In this document: positions 20,757 to 30,010 of the stretch, piece by piece | How the letters are laid out: each line of letters begins with the position of its first letter | Numbering within the stretch: position 1 is the first letter of the stretch | Assembly: GCF_905163445.1 (NCBI RefSeq) | Contig: NC_053184.1 | Location: 6,386,001-6,450,000, forward strand | DNA from: Pararge aegeria | Lineage: Eukaryota; Arthropoda; Insecta; Lepidoptera; Nymphalidae | Reading direction: 5' to 3' | Length of the DNA: 64,000 bases | The notes under the pieces: model-generated | Told to the model about the DNA's origin: nothing | The model's input: only the letters and a program-made list of their open reading frames with translations | Database searches by the model: none | Translations under genes and position numbers: made by a program

Positions 20757-20771
20757 ATTTGGGCAACACTA
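20757..20771 (+). repeat. hAT right terminal inverted repeat
   Basis: ATTTGGGCAACACTA, perfect complement of 16510-16524. Confidence 0.95.
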
Positions 20772-20985
20772 ATTCCCACAACTGGAGAATGTTATTGTAA
20801 TAAACAAATCAATGTTATTTCGGTGTCTGGGTGTTTATCTGTATATTATAAGTATTTATTTATATTATTCATATAACAATATTCATCAGTCATCTTAGTA
20901 CCTACCCATAACTCAAACTACGCTTACTTTGGGGCTAGATGGCGATTTGTGCATTTCCGTAGTATATTTATTTATTATATTTATT
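20772..20985 (+). repeat. SINE family A, 3' part, with right target duplication
   Basis: ATTCCCAC at 20772-20779 repeats 16502-16509. The SINE then continues 'aactggagaatg', 'cggtgtctgggtgtttatct', 'gcttactttggggctagatg', 'gcgatttgtg' and a TTTATT tail. Joined to 16442-16501 it makes one ordinary family A copy. Confidence 0.9.
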
Positions 20986-21194
20986 TTATTTGCGGTGTTT
21001 CTATTAAGCTTCAATATGGGGTTATTTATAGGGTGGATAAATCCCTCTTGGGCTGGTAAAACATTGACTTTCTTCGGTGGTTGCTACATAACATTCGATG
21101 CCTCCCAGCACTTTTAGTCTCTATCATGTATAAACAAAAATGAATGCAGTCAGAAAGAAGGAGTTTAAATTTGAAAACACGCTTTGTTAGTAGT

Positions 21195-21430
21195 ATCAAA
21201 ATTAAAATTCAAAATTAATTTATTTCAAGTTCAGTTCAGTTTATAAGCACTTTTAAAAAGTCAAGTCAGTCTGTTTGTAGTGTCCTACCACCGGGTCGGA
21301 ATGCAGATATCTGTCTTTCTATTGTGTTTTACAAACAAATATTTATTATTATTGTTTGTAGTGTCTTACCACCGGTTCGGAATGCAGATATCTGTCTTTC
21401 TATTGTGTTTTACAAAAAAATATTTATTAC
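21195..21430 (-). repeat. LINE 3' fragment with 81-bp tandem duplication
   Basis: The opening 'aaaattcaaaattaatttat', 'ttcaagt' and 'ttataagcacttttaaaaag', 'tcaagtcagtctgt' match the non-LTR 3' region at 43010-43460. The segment 21273-21353 ('gtttgtagtgtcctaccacc', 'gggtcggaatgcagatat') is then repeated at 21354-21429 with a few differences. Confidence 0.65.
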
Positions 21431-22640
21431 ACCAATATTAGCTAGAACTTGATGCTACGTAAGTGCGTTGCCGCACGAACGGGCAGACAAGTATAGCAAA
21501 GTAATCATATAAATACAGTACTGAGCTAAGAAATAAATTCAAATTTTATAAATTAACGGACGGCCATAATACATTTTCTACATAGTTACTAAGAAATTGT
21601 TTTAATTATTATCAATATTTATTTATTTACTCACCTGGAATATAGCATTATTTGAGGCACCTCTGACAGATTACATGTAATGCAATCTATTCGCTGCGCC
21701 AGAGAGGTTGACAAATAGTAGATAACACTTTATTCTTCTAATAGTTAGAATAGTAAGTAGTGCGTATTTTTCCAATATTCACGACTTGGAGTTAATTTCA
21801 TTGCATAGATGTTTCATCCCAAGCCAGACAAAACAAGATTCCGGAAATGAAATAAATAATCTCCCTTAGTTTTTCTTTATCTTAGCATTTTAAGTAAAGT
21901 AATTTTTATTTTTACATTATTTTCAAAAATTTCCATACATTCTCATACCTTGGAAGATAAATAATTAATATTTCAAATTCGACGTTCGCTCGACATATTT
22001 TGATATTTTTCCTTTTAAAAATACTTAGACATAAAAGTTGCCCTCATTAATAATTCTGTCATGTCAGCGTCTCCAGCATATTTCCATCATTTGTACTTTT
22101 AATATTACCTTTGATGTCGCCCTACGTTTCCGAACCCTCCATTATGCCCTCCCATTTAGACAAGATTAATATAACAATGTCCCAGATATCATTGAGGATA
22201 TCGAACGTAATTCAGCGGTTCCTGATTTATTTCTAACAATACAATTGCTTCACGGAGATACGCATTTATTAATATCGATGGGAATAGAAATACTGATTGT
22301 GTAGATATGATTATGGAGAAAATAAATCCTTGGCATATGTCTGGTATGCTCAAAGAAATTATGGGAGACAAATTAATAAAGAAAGAAAAAGATGATCTAA
22401 GGTTCTTTTTGTTATAAGAAGTACGTAATCTAGACACATTTGTTACAAAAGGCAGGCTTAGTAACTAGTTTGTCTATGTCCAGAGATCTTTTAATCTATT
22501 TGCTGTATTTAAGGTTTTAGCATACATTTGGGAGATAAGGCGAAAATTGTTTTATCATATTAAAACAGGGATTCGAAATAAAATTTATGAATTGAGTATT
22601 CCGATGAAAGAGAATTTCAGAGATGGGACAACAGAAATGT
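21431..22640. other. No recognisable gene
   Basis: AT-rich unique DNA. An 82-codon frame on the minus strand (22437-22189) has no similarity I recognise. Confidence 0.45.
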
Positions 22641-22644
22641 CAAT

Positions 22645-22800
22645 GCGAAGGACGGTCTCCGCGGTACATTCGGATTTATTCAGTCGTGAAATTAAACAAG
22701 CCCAGGAGCGTTCTCTATCACAGTTTATGTTCTCACTAGATTGTGAAGGTCTAGTACCGCTGGCGTGATATTATCTTAAATTGCACCCTCATTAATTGGG
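22645..22800 (+). repeat. Dispersed repeat Z, copy 1
   Basis: Matches 28335-28485, same strand, over 'tttattcagtcgtgaaatta', 'aacaa', 'cacagtttatgttctcacta', 'gattg.gaaggtcta.taccg' and 'ttgcaccctcattaattggg'. Similarity is high across about 140 bp. I know no element with this text, and no frame is shared between the copies. Confidence 0.6.
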
Positions 22801-23173
22801 CACAGTAGCGCGTGCTCGCTCGCCAATACCTCGCACACTGTCTGCGATCAATGCTGTCCTAAAGGTCAAACCTGATCTTGATGTGTTTGCTGATGAATGG
22901 ATGAAGATCATGTGCAAAGAAGTTGGTGTGATCATATTAATAAATATTTTAATTCGTATAAGTAATTATTTAATTTTTTTTTTTTTTTCTCTTTGATTTT
23001 GATTAATTGCTAAGTTTAATTTTTTTTTAATATTAGTGTAATGGGTTTCTAGCCGTACTCAATACTACTAAAGACAAATATAATCGTGCCGAAAATTCTA
23101 TCAACTGTGTCCAATGACCATGGTACTAGAGTACCAAACGCAGGCAAAGTTAATTTTGACTAATAACGAAGTA
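22801..23173. other. No recognisable feature
   Basis: Poly-T tracts at 22974-22989 and 23021-23030. Nothing else supportable. Confidence 0.4.
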
Positions 23174-23955
23174 AGGGAGACTGGGTACGGTTGGAACATT
23201 TAAGCGTTCGTCGTCCATCACGATGGGATAAGTTGAGCGAATGATGTTGGAATTATATTAAACAAATTACCATATATCTTTCTACTAATTGGCAAAGTTA
23301 TTTGAAAACAGTGTATTGTATTTTATAAGTAACATCTAATTTTAAAAGATAAAGTATTTTGTTTAAACTCTCGCTATACCAGGGTCGGTTAAAACAGTGC
23401 CTGGGGTCAATTGAAACACATGCAAGTAATACAAAGTATAATGAATTAACATGTTTTATTAAATTCACATATCTTATTACATTGTACGACTCGTAATAGT
23501 ACAGTTGAATATCACAAACACTTTTCTATCGTTATACAAGTCGTTGAGTCCTGTACTCTTCCTTTGACATATCCATGGCATCTAAGAAATAAGAAAATGA
23601 AATAAAAAAACAGTTTCTTGTGGATGCAAGAATTGTTTCAACTGTCCCAAACGCCCTCCGTGGTATAAAACGGTACACAGTAAGAATGATAATAAATTAA
23701 TTTAGAACCTAATCATAGTACTCAATGCTAAAACCTTCTATTAATACGATAATTGAAGAAAATAAGAACAGAAAACACTTTGGTAATTTTACGTCGAAAA
23801 ACATGGGGCCTCCTACATACAAGCAAAGCTCGGAAAGAGCGACGAAACATAATAATTCGTTATTCGACTTGAAATCCGCTCCACTATTCCCTTGTACCCT
23901 TCACCTTCGCGTTTCGCGAGATATACCCTATGTTTCAACCGTCCCCAGTCTCCCC
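23174..23955. mobile_element. Non-autonomous DNA transposon, 782 bp, 25-bp inverted ends
   Basis: The left end 23174-23198 ('agggagactgggtacggttg', 'gaaca') and the right end 23931-23955 ('tgtttcaaccgtccccagtc', 'tcccc') are inverted repeats matching at 22 of 25 positions. Each is flanked by TA, so a TA target duplication is possible. Two internal copies of the end motif lie at about 23413-23428 ('tggggtcaattgaaaca') and, inverted, at 23632-23651. No transposase frame is present. It is a MITE-like element; the superfamily (Tc1/mariner-like or other) is inferred only from the TA flanks. Confidence 0.7.
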
Positions 23956-24639
23956 TATTAAGGATCGACATATTACTAATAAATAAATAAATAAATGAGC
24001 AGATTTCGGCAGCTTATTAAAATTTCTGTTACACTTTATACATTTTGATAAGTTAAACCGCTTTGAAATCACTTTAATGGACTCTGATTAAATATTGGAC
24101 GACGAAATCGAAAATAAATCATACTTTTCAGAGTTGAATTTCTTTTTCAATCTAAAAAATTACAGTTTTGTTCGATTCTGTATAAGCAAAAAAGTTTCAT
24201 AGTTACTTACTTTAGTTGTTGCAATGTTATCGTACTTTTCTTCTTATCTCTCTGCTTTACCCCTCGAAGAGTAGTAAGATGTAACAAAAGAACCCTTGAG
24301 TGCAATTTCAACGTTTATTTTTAACAGATTAAATTGTTTAAGTAATGTTATAAAAATTACATCTTCCACATAGTTTTATTTACTTCTTCGTAGCATTAAG
24401 ATTTTCATTTCTCTATAGCGAAAGGCAACTCACGTACATACAACACGAGATCTCAATATCTATTATAGCAGGTATTCATCTAAATTTGACAAGTATTTAG
24501 TTTATAAGTAAGAAATATTATAGGTTATAAAATACATAAAATGGTTAAACATTTTTATGTTGGGAAGTTTGTATGAATATATTATATTTTTGAAATTAGG
24601 AACACCAATATTGGCATTAGATTTATTCAGAAAATATAG
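23956..24639. other. No recognisable feature
   Basis: AT-rich DNA with an AAAT tract at 23978-23996. Confidence 0.45.
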
Positions 24640-24746
24640 AACGAAAAAAGAAGCGTGTTGGAGTTTGAGAATTGTGGGTCCAACCTGGGAATCAAACACA
24701 AAACCTGATCTGCAGTCGGTCTTACTAATAATTACATCAATCGTGT
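24640..24746 (-). repeat. tRNA-like SINE head, family C
   Basis: On the minus strand an eroded A-box region 'gatgtaattattagtaagac', then 'cgactgcagatcaggttttg' and a B-box-like 'tgtttgattcccagg', then 'ttggacccacaattctcaaa'. The spacing is tRNA-like but no cloverleaf closes. Confidence 0.5.
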
Positions 24747-24905
24747 AGACGAATTCAAGAAAAGGGATGGCTGTCGGTCACAATAGTCACGAATGTTAAT
24801 TTGATCCATACTCTGCTACTTGTTAACAATTCTAATAAATAAACAGCTTTAATAGTTGTTTAGCTTCTATTGTTATCCAAGGGACTAAAAATATTAAAAA
24901 TATTA

Positions 24906-24946
24906 TTTAGGTATATGTGTCACTTTACGCGACACATATACCTAAA
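24906..24946. repeat. Perfect 16-bp hairpin
   Basis: 'tttaggtatatgtgtc' and its exact complement, separated by 9 bases. Confidence 0.8.
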
Positions 24947-25499
24947 GTGTATGTACACACAAAATATTACCTACTCTGGTTTAGGCCATGCGATGAAATG
25001 TTATTTTGAAACAAGTGCGCTCGAAATGTTTTGATTTGCACGACAGCGTGGGATTTTTACAACACGTTAAGTACCATAAAGGGTGGCATGTTCTATTTTT
25101 GCATGTACAGAATTGTGCTCATATTCATTTTTCACTCCGGCAATATTGTTCACTCTAACAAAACACCCTTGTATTGTTGCTGGTGAACGCTAAAGTTGAC
25201 GCTTAGATTCCGAGGAAAACTGTTGGGAATTTTCAATTGTATGTCCTATTTTGCTTGTTTAAAAAACTCTATTTCGCAACTTTTCTAGAGCAAAGTTGAG
25301 TGGCATTGTTTTATTTAACTAGGTAACTGAATAACGCTCTACGTTTCGACCGAAAACCGAACGGAGATGATATGTTTGTATTGGAGTGGTTTATGATCGT
25401 CTGGTGCCATTGTCCAGGAAAATGTACCTACCTGATGTGTTTTTATGGATTTTCGTATAGGTAGGCTAGGAAAACAGACTAAATAAATTGAATTAGTAA

Positions 25500-25745
25500 A
25501 ACTTTCACGGAAATTAATTTTTTACCAGGCTAAAAATATCCTAATTTCATCAAGCAATATTCACAAGGATACAAGCTATGCAAAATCTTGTCAAAATCGG
25601 TATTCCTGCTAACCCGTGAAGCCCACGGAAACGGCTATCGGATACTTTTCCAAGATTAAAAGTCATCTGTGTATATCTAGGATTAAAGTATAAAATGTGA
25701 CAAATATCATCAAAATCGGTTGACCAGTTAAAAACAAAAAAAACA
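25500..25745 (+). repeat. Family E-like fragment
   Basis: Contains 'tcaaaatcggtattcctgct', 'aacccgtgaagcccacgg', 'tatcatcaaaatcggttgac', 'cagttaaaaacaaaaaaaac', an interior and 3' portion of family E type without the opening. Confidence 0.5.
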
Positions 25746-25777
25746 GAAGGCTATACTTCCGCTTTTAGTAAAAGTAT

Positions 25778-25840
25778 AGCCGTAGAGAGTTCTCATCTTT
25801 ATGGACACTTAGTCCATAAAGATGAGAACTATCTACGGCT
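25778..25840. repeat. 29-bp near-perfect hairpin, 5-base loop
   Basis: 'agccgtagagagttctcatc', 'tttatggac' is followed after ACTTA by its reverse complement with one mismatch. It abuts the family E fragment. Confidence 0.85.
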
Positions 25841-26435
25841 TTCATGGAGAGGTCGATTTCTAGCTCTAAGAAACTAAAAATAACAATGCATGAAAACTAA
25901 CAGCGGATTTATAAAATTATTAGTGTATTATTAAGCTATAAAAGCGAAGAATATTGGTTCCTCTATTATTCGTGATACGTTCACGCCTGTAGTACCTTGC
26001 TGACAGATTACGTATTGTCATGAGCGGACAACACTCGCCCTGAACATGACAAATGAAACAAGAGGACAGTTGACAGCGAAGTGGTGCTCTTGAATCGTAT
26101 TAAAGCACATTTTTACCTTTTTATATTGATCTGTTGTGTGACCTTTCTTTTCTGTCATGAAATGAACGTTCCTTATTTAAAAATTGATAACGCGATGCCA
26201 ACATTTTATTAATTTAAATAAACATTAGATTCATAGAATTAAGAGCATGCAGAGCCCGTAATAATATGAAAACATTAAAAACCACTCCTCTTTAGTAGTA
26301 TTCCTCAAACAGGCCATTAGTCACTTCAGTCCATTTAGCAGTTGACAATAATTCTTTCACCTTTAATGTTCAAAACGTTTACCATAAAATTGTTAATAAT
26401 GGGAAAAGTATTTACACTGCATGCAATAATGGCTG

Positions 26436-26660
26436 AATAAGGGTTCTGTATGTTCCTTATTCTGTGAGATTCTTCGGTATGTTGTAAAAAGTATCCCTGC
26501 GCAGATGCATAGTCTGTATAAATCTATGGAGACTTTTTAAGTAAAATTGAATGAGGGTTCTGTATGTTCCTAATTCTGTAGGCAGATTCTTCGGTATGTC
26601 GTAAAAAGTATCCTTGCGCATAATCTGTATTAAATATACTATTGAGACTTTATAAGCTAA
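26436..26660 (+). repeat. 114-bp imperfect tandem duplication
   Basis: Two units, starting 26436 and 26550, each read 'gggttctgtatgttcct.att', 'ctgt', 'agattcttcggtatgt', 'gtaaaaagtatcc.tgcgca' and 'gagacttt.taag'. The second lacks about 10 bases near the 'gcatagtctgta' part. Confidence 0.75.
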
Positions 26661-26714
26661 ATATGTTTTTCTCCCGTGTAAAGAAAGGTATCCTAGCTGC
26701 GCCCTTAAAATTTT

Positions 26715-26885
26715 TAGCAGTAGTAGCGCTTCTCATGGCAGAGCTCGTCCGTATACTGCCTTCCTGCTTATTTCTGCCACCAAGTAGCACTGCTTTGTTC
26801 CGCTTTGAAGGGCGTCGTTGCCGGTGCAATTACAGGCACATGAGGCTTAACACTTACGCCTTAGCTGGATGAACACAGAGTTACA
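26715..26885 (+). repeat. Interspersed repeat family X, copy 3
   Basis: 'gtagtagcgcttctcatggc', 'agagctcgtccg', 'ttatttctgccaccaagtag', 'ttccgctttgaagggcgtcg', 'ttgccggtgcaattacaggc' and 'gctggatgaacacagag'. This is the most complete copy at its 5' side. A 76-codon frame across it has no protein similarity that I recognise. Confidence 0.6.
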
Positions 26886-27005
26886 CTTACTTAAAAACGA
26901 ATTCTACAATTAAACTCCTAAATACGTTCAGATATCTTATAAGCTCTTAAGGTTTATGTTCTGCTAGTACTGATTGTAATAAACGTGACGCATAAAAATA
27001 TAACA

Positions 27006-27436
27006 TTACTAGCTGTTGCCCGCGTCTTCGTCTGTTTTTGATTTTGATTTTTGATGTGGCATTAAATTTAGTTGTAGATCTAAAAAAAATTAAAGTATTC
27101 AGTATCGCTAAGCCTTAAATTAGGGGTTTGCTGCTGTCCGCTGAGGAGTTCTGTCCTCTATCTCCAACCGCAGTTTGAGCAAAATTAAACACATAAACAA
27201 CCTCTATAGTACAACAATAATTATTTAAATCGGTTACAATTTCGGAGTTATGGTGTAAAATCATCAAACACTTATCCCCTCTCCCAAAGGAACCGAGCTT
27301 GATGTTGGGATAAAAAGTATCCTATATTACTTCTTACACTTCCAAGAATATGTGTACAAAGTTTCATGAGGATCGGTTTAGTAGTTTTTGCGTGAAAGCG
27401 TAACAAACAAACTTACATTGACATTTATAATATGAA
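27006..27436 (+). repeat. Family E element, near full length
   Basis: Opens 'actagctgttgcccgcgtct', 'tcgtctg' and closes 'gcgtgaaagcgtaacaaaca', 'aacttacattgacatttata', 'atatgaag'. It is very similar throughout to the copy at 44276-44736, including 'cagtatcgctaagccttaaa' and 'gctgctgtccgctgaggagt', so these two come from one recent subfamily. Confidence 0.75.
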
Positions 27437-27777
27437 GTAAGTACGGATTAAGATTTATTTTCTGGTAGTACTGATAGTAATAAACAAGACGTATTAAAAT
27501 ATAACATTATTTGGGAAATGACGATAAATATTGATTTAATAATATCCTCGTCTTAACCTTCGTATCCGTGAAAGCAGAATATTTAAAGTTTAATTATTGA
27601 GGACAAATAAAAACTCAAAAACATCCAAGAATTATTCTTAACATGAGCCTTCTTCTGGCGAAACCGGGTTATAAGTGTAACTTTTAACTTGTCAAGTGAA
27701 AAGTTTTTAGCTTGATAAGTTTGTTTCGTGAGTACAAAATACGTTTGTCGTATAACCCCTATTTTTCACAGCAAATG
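27437..27777. other. No recognisable feature
   Basis: AT-rich DNA. The phrase 'ctggtagtactgatagtaat' at 27461-27480 echoes 26956-26975 ('ctgctagtactgattgtaat'), and 'aaataaac.agacg.ataaaa' follows both, so a short duplication flanks the family E element. Confidence 0.45.
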
Positions 27778-27960
27778 CTTTCGTACGTCTCCCTTTATGA
27801 TTGTTCTTCTTTTATTAGAGTACTTTTGTTTCTTAAGTAAAATTTCCCGAGTTAAAGAAGCGGGGTTTACAGTAAATCCGTACTTATTCTTTAAGTCGTA
27901 AAAGTTAGGCGATTGAAAAAACTCCGTGCTTATGCAAAACGATAACAGATTTCTTCGACT
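27778..27960 (+). repeat. Dispersed repeat J, copy 2
   Basis: 'tccctttatgattgttcttc', 'ttttattagagtacttttg', then 'gattgaaaaaactccgtgct'. The first part pairs with 15855-15990 and the last with 9065-9105, which ties repeats I and J to one element. Confidence 0.45.
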
Positions 27961-28079
27961 TATCTCTAGGAAGCCTGCTCAACTTTAGCTACGATATATA
28001 CCTTAGTCGAATGGCGATTAATCAAAGATACGTGCATGTATTGTTCAAAAGTGTTTAAAGTTATCATATTCGTTAGATT

Positions 28080-28272
28080 AGATTCGATTCCCACAACTGA
28101 AAAATTTTAGTGTGATAAACATGAATGTTCTTCAGTGTCTGTATTATTTAAGTATTTATTGTATATTAATTATAAAAATATTCATCAGTCATCTTAGTAC
28201 CCATACACAAGCTACGCTAACTTTGGGGCTAGTTGGCGATGTTCTGTCGTATTATATTTATTTATTATTAAT
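28080..28272 (+). repeat. SINE family A, 5' truncated
   Basis: Starts inside the B-box ('gattcgattcccacaactg') and runs to the 'ggggctagttggcgatgttc' tail. 5' truncation is usual for LINE-mobilised copies. Confidence 0.82.
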
Positions 28273-28334
28273 CACATCGTATCTACGTACGGTACGTATA
28301 AGATTTTATCAATAGGCTGTAAGTTCACATTGTG

Positions 28335-28485
28335 CGGGGGACCGTCTGCGATATAACATTTGAATTTATTCAGTCGTGAAATTAAACAAACTCCAGGGCC
28401 CCACGTTCATGTCTCACAGTTTATGTTCTCACTAGATTGGGAAGGTCTAATACCGGGGGCAATTGCACCCTCATTAATTGGGTAA
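28335..28485 (+). repeat. Dispersed repeat Z, copy 2
   Basis: Partner of 22645-22800. It has an insertion-like difference around 'ggccccacgttcatgt'. The following 320 bp up to 28809 hold nothing recognisable. Confidence 0.6.
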
Positions 28486-28809
28486 GATATTACGAGCGGT
28501 CCAATATGTTCTTGATTTTACTGGAGCCCAAGTATATTGAGTGTGGTGTGTTCTAATCAAATAGCAAATCAGTAGAATGCGTTGGTAACGCAATGTTTAT
28601 TCAAGTTGGCATCTTGATGGGTAGATATACGGTTTTGATGAATAAAATATACTATTTAGTTATCTTGCACACCATATTAATGTTAGGTGAGGTTAGGATA
28701 AGTTAGAGCCCTTATGATAAGTAAAATTTTTAAAAGGCCTAAGTTGTATAAAAACATGGGAACTCAGAGAGATATTATAAATAAGTAATTCATCTTTATT
28801 ACCAACTTA

Positions 28810-29015
28810 TGTATTACCGGCCCACACCGAAATGTTAAGGCTAGTGCGGATTCTTAAACTTCATACGCCTTTGAGAATATTGTAGAGAACTCTCACGATG
28901 TGTTTGTTCACTGTTAAAAGAAGTGATATTTAATTGCTTGAAACCCACATAACTCCGAAAAGTAAGAGATCCGTGCTGGGGACCGAATTCGGTACCTCCG
29001 ATAGAGAAGTCTTAG
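28810..29015 (-). repeat. SINE family B
   Basis: 'attaccggcccacaccgaaa', 'gctagtgcggattcttaaac', 'atgtttgttcactgttaaaag', 'aagtgatatttaattgcttg', 'aaacccacataactccgaaa' and 'gggaccgaattcggtacctc'. The central part has lost the 'ctcaggcatgcagg' segment. Confidence 0.68.
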
Positions 29016-29214
29016 CATCTCGGTTTTTAGTACTTATATTTTCATTCGGTAAATATTCAATTCGTATGGGAAATTTTCATTGATCCATTCTTAGCCATAA
29101 ACATCACACTTTAAGCCTTCTCTCTACTCGGCTCCTTGTATGCCCTGCGACGTGTTATTCAATTCATTCGTTATGTTTTCCCAGTTACCATCAGGTCAGT
29201 TCTGCTTGGTCCGT

Positions 29215-29290
29215 CATTTACTATTACAATAGGAAGATCCAGGAATCGAACCTAGAACGACGTGACATACTAACCACTAGACCAACGATT
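29215..29290 (-). repeat. tRNA-like SINE head, family C
   Basis: Minus strand reads 'ttggtctagtggttagtatg', 'tcacgtcgttctaggttcga', 'ttcctggatc'. The A- and B-boxes are nearly canonical and the ends do not pair. It resembles tRNA-Glu/Asp but is not a tRNA gene. Confidence 0.6.
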
Positions 29291-29647
29291 TTTAGTTGGA
29301 TTATATGGTTCATAAAAAATGCAGCTTGCCACATTTCACGGTACCTACTCAACGCTGTGTTAAAATGGCACGAAACAAAATGTTTTCAACGCGCCCGTTG
29401 AAAAATAATGTCACTCGACACGCATTGCTGCCTAAGCATTGCCAGCTAAAATGCAGCTACAGTAGTTTTAACTGGCTTCTGAAAACCAGAGATTGCATTA
29501 TATTTTATGTACCAAGTCTTAAGATAAATTTACCAGTACTTATATTATTTCGCTTTCGTTTAGATAGACAGATGCTACTGGACACCTTGACTTTGATGTG
29601 GTGATAGTGATACCGCCTTATAGATAATATAATCCTCATATTTGAAT

Positions 29648-29897
29648 AGTAAAACTACGGCAATACACATATCGCCATCTAGTCCCAAAGTAAGCGTAGC
29701 TTATGTTATGGGTACTACGATAACTGATGAATAATTTTATGAATAACATACCTACATAAATACTTATAACATATAGATATACACCCAGACTCTGAAAAAC
29801 ATTCATGTTCATCACACAAACACTGTCCAGTTGTGGGAAACGAACCCACGGCCTTCGACTCAGATAGGAGGGTCGTTGCCCACTGCAACAATCGACT
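29648..29897 (-). repeat. SINE family A
   Basis: Full-length minus-strand copy: 'actacggcaatacacatatc' tail, 'agtaagcgtagcttatgtta', B-box complement 'gggaaacgaaccca', and a head with 'cactgcaacaatcgact' in place of 'cactgcgccaatcggcc'. The 350 bp to its left contain a 102-codon plus-strand frame (29296-29604) with no similarity I recognise. Confidence 0.84.
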
Positions 29898-29919
29898 TAA
29901 AAATTAAAAAATGTATTAC

Positions 29920-30010
29920 TAGCTGTTACCTGCGGTTTCACCCGCATTAACTACTAGACGCAGCGTACTTCTTAAAATTTCAACAAACGTCTGAGCTGCT
30001 CGTTAAAAAT
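29920..30010 (+). repeat. Family E, 5' fragment
   Basis: 'tactagctgttacctgcggt', 'ttcacccgcattaacta' is the opening of family E. It fades after about 90 bp. Confidence 0.5.

Larger units (their letters stand above)
16510..20771 (-). mobile_element. Complete hAT DNA transposon, 4262 bp
   Basis: The ends TAGTGTTGCCCAAAT (16510-16524) and ATTTGGGCAACACTA (20757-20771) are perfect 15-bp inverted repeats flanked by the perfect 8-bp duplication ATTCCCAC. Inside lie subterminal TCTTGG arrays at both ends, a two-exon transposase on the minus strand (17088-19498), a GC-richer leader at about 19600-19690, and a non-coding right arm (19700-20590) that took in a short family E element. Excision on paper restores an uninterrupted SINE A. 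Everything a cut-and-paste element needs is present, so autonomy is plausible; activity is not shown by sequence. Confidence 0.95.

Noticed and set aside
23174..23955. piggyBac-type element with TTAA targets
   Set aside because: TTAA is present only on the right ('attaagg') and not on the left; the flanks fit TA better.
25333..25372. Another possible hammerhead core ('ctctacgtttcgaccgaaaa')
   Set aside because: It has a CTCTACGTTTCG string similar to the minus-strand motif, but no CUGANGA core or proper stem II follows, so it is at best a very decayed relative.
29296..29604. 102-codon plus-strand frame
   Set aside because: No recognised motif, no neighbouring exon, and composition like the flanks.
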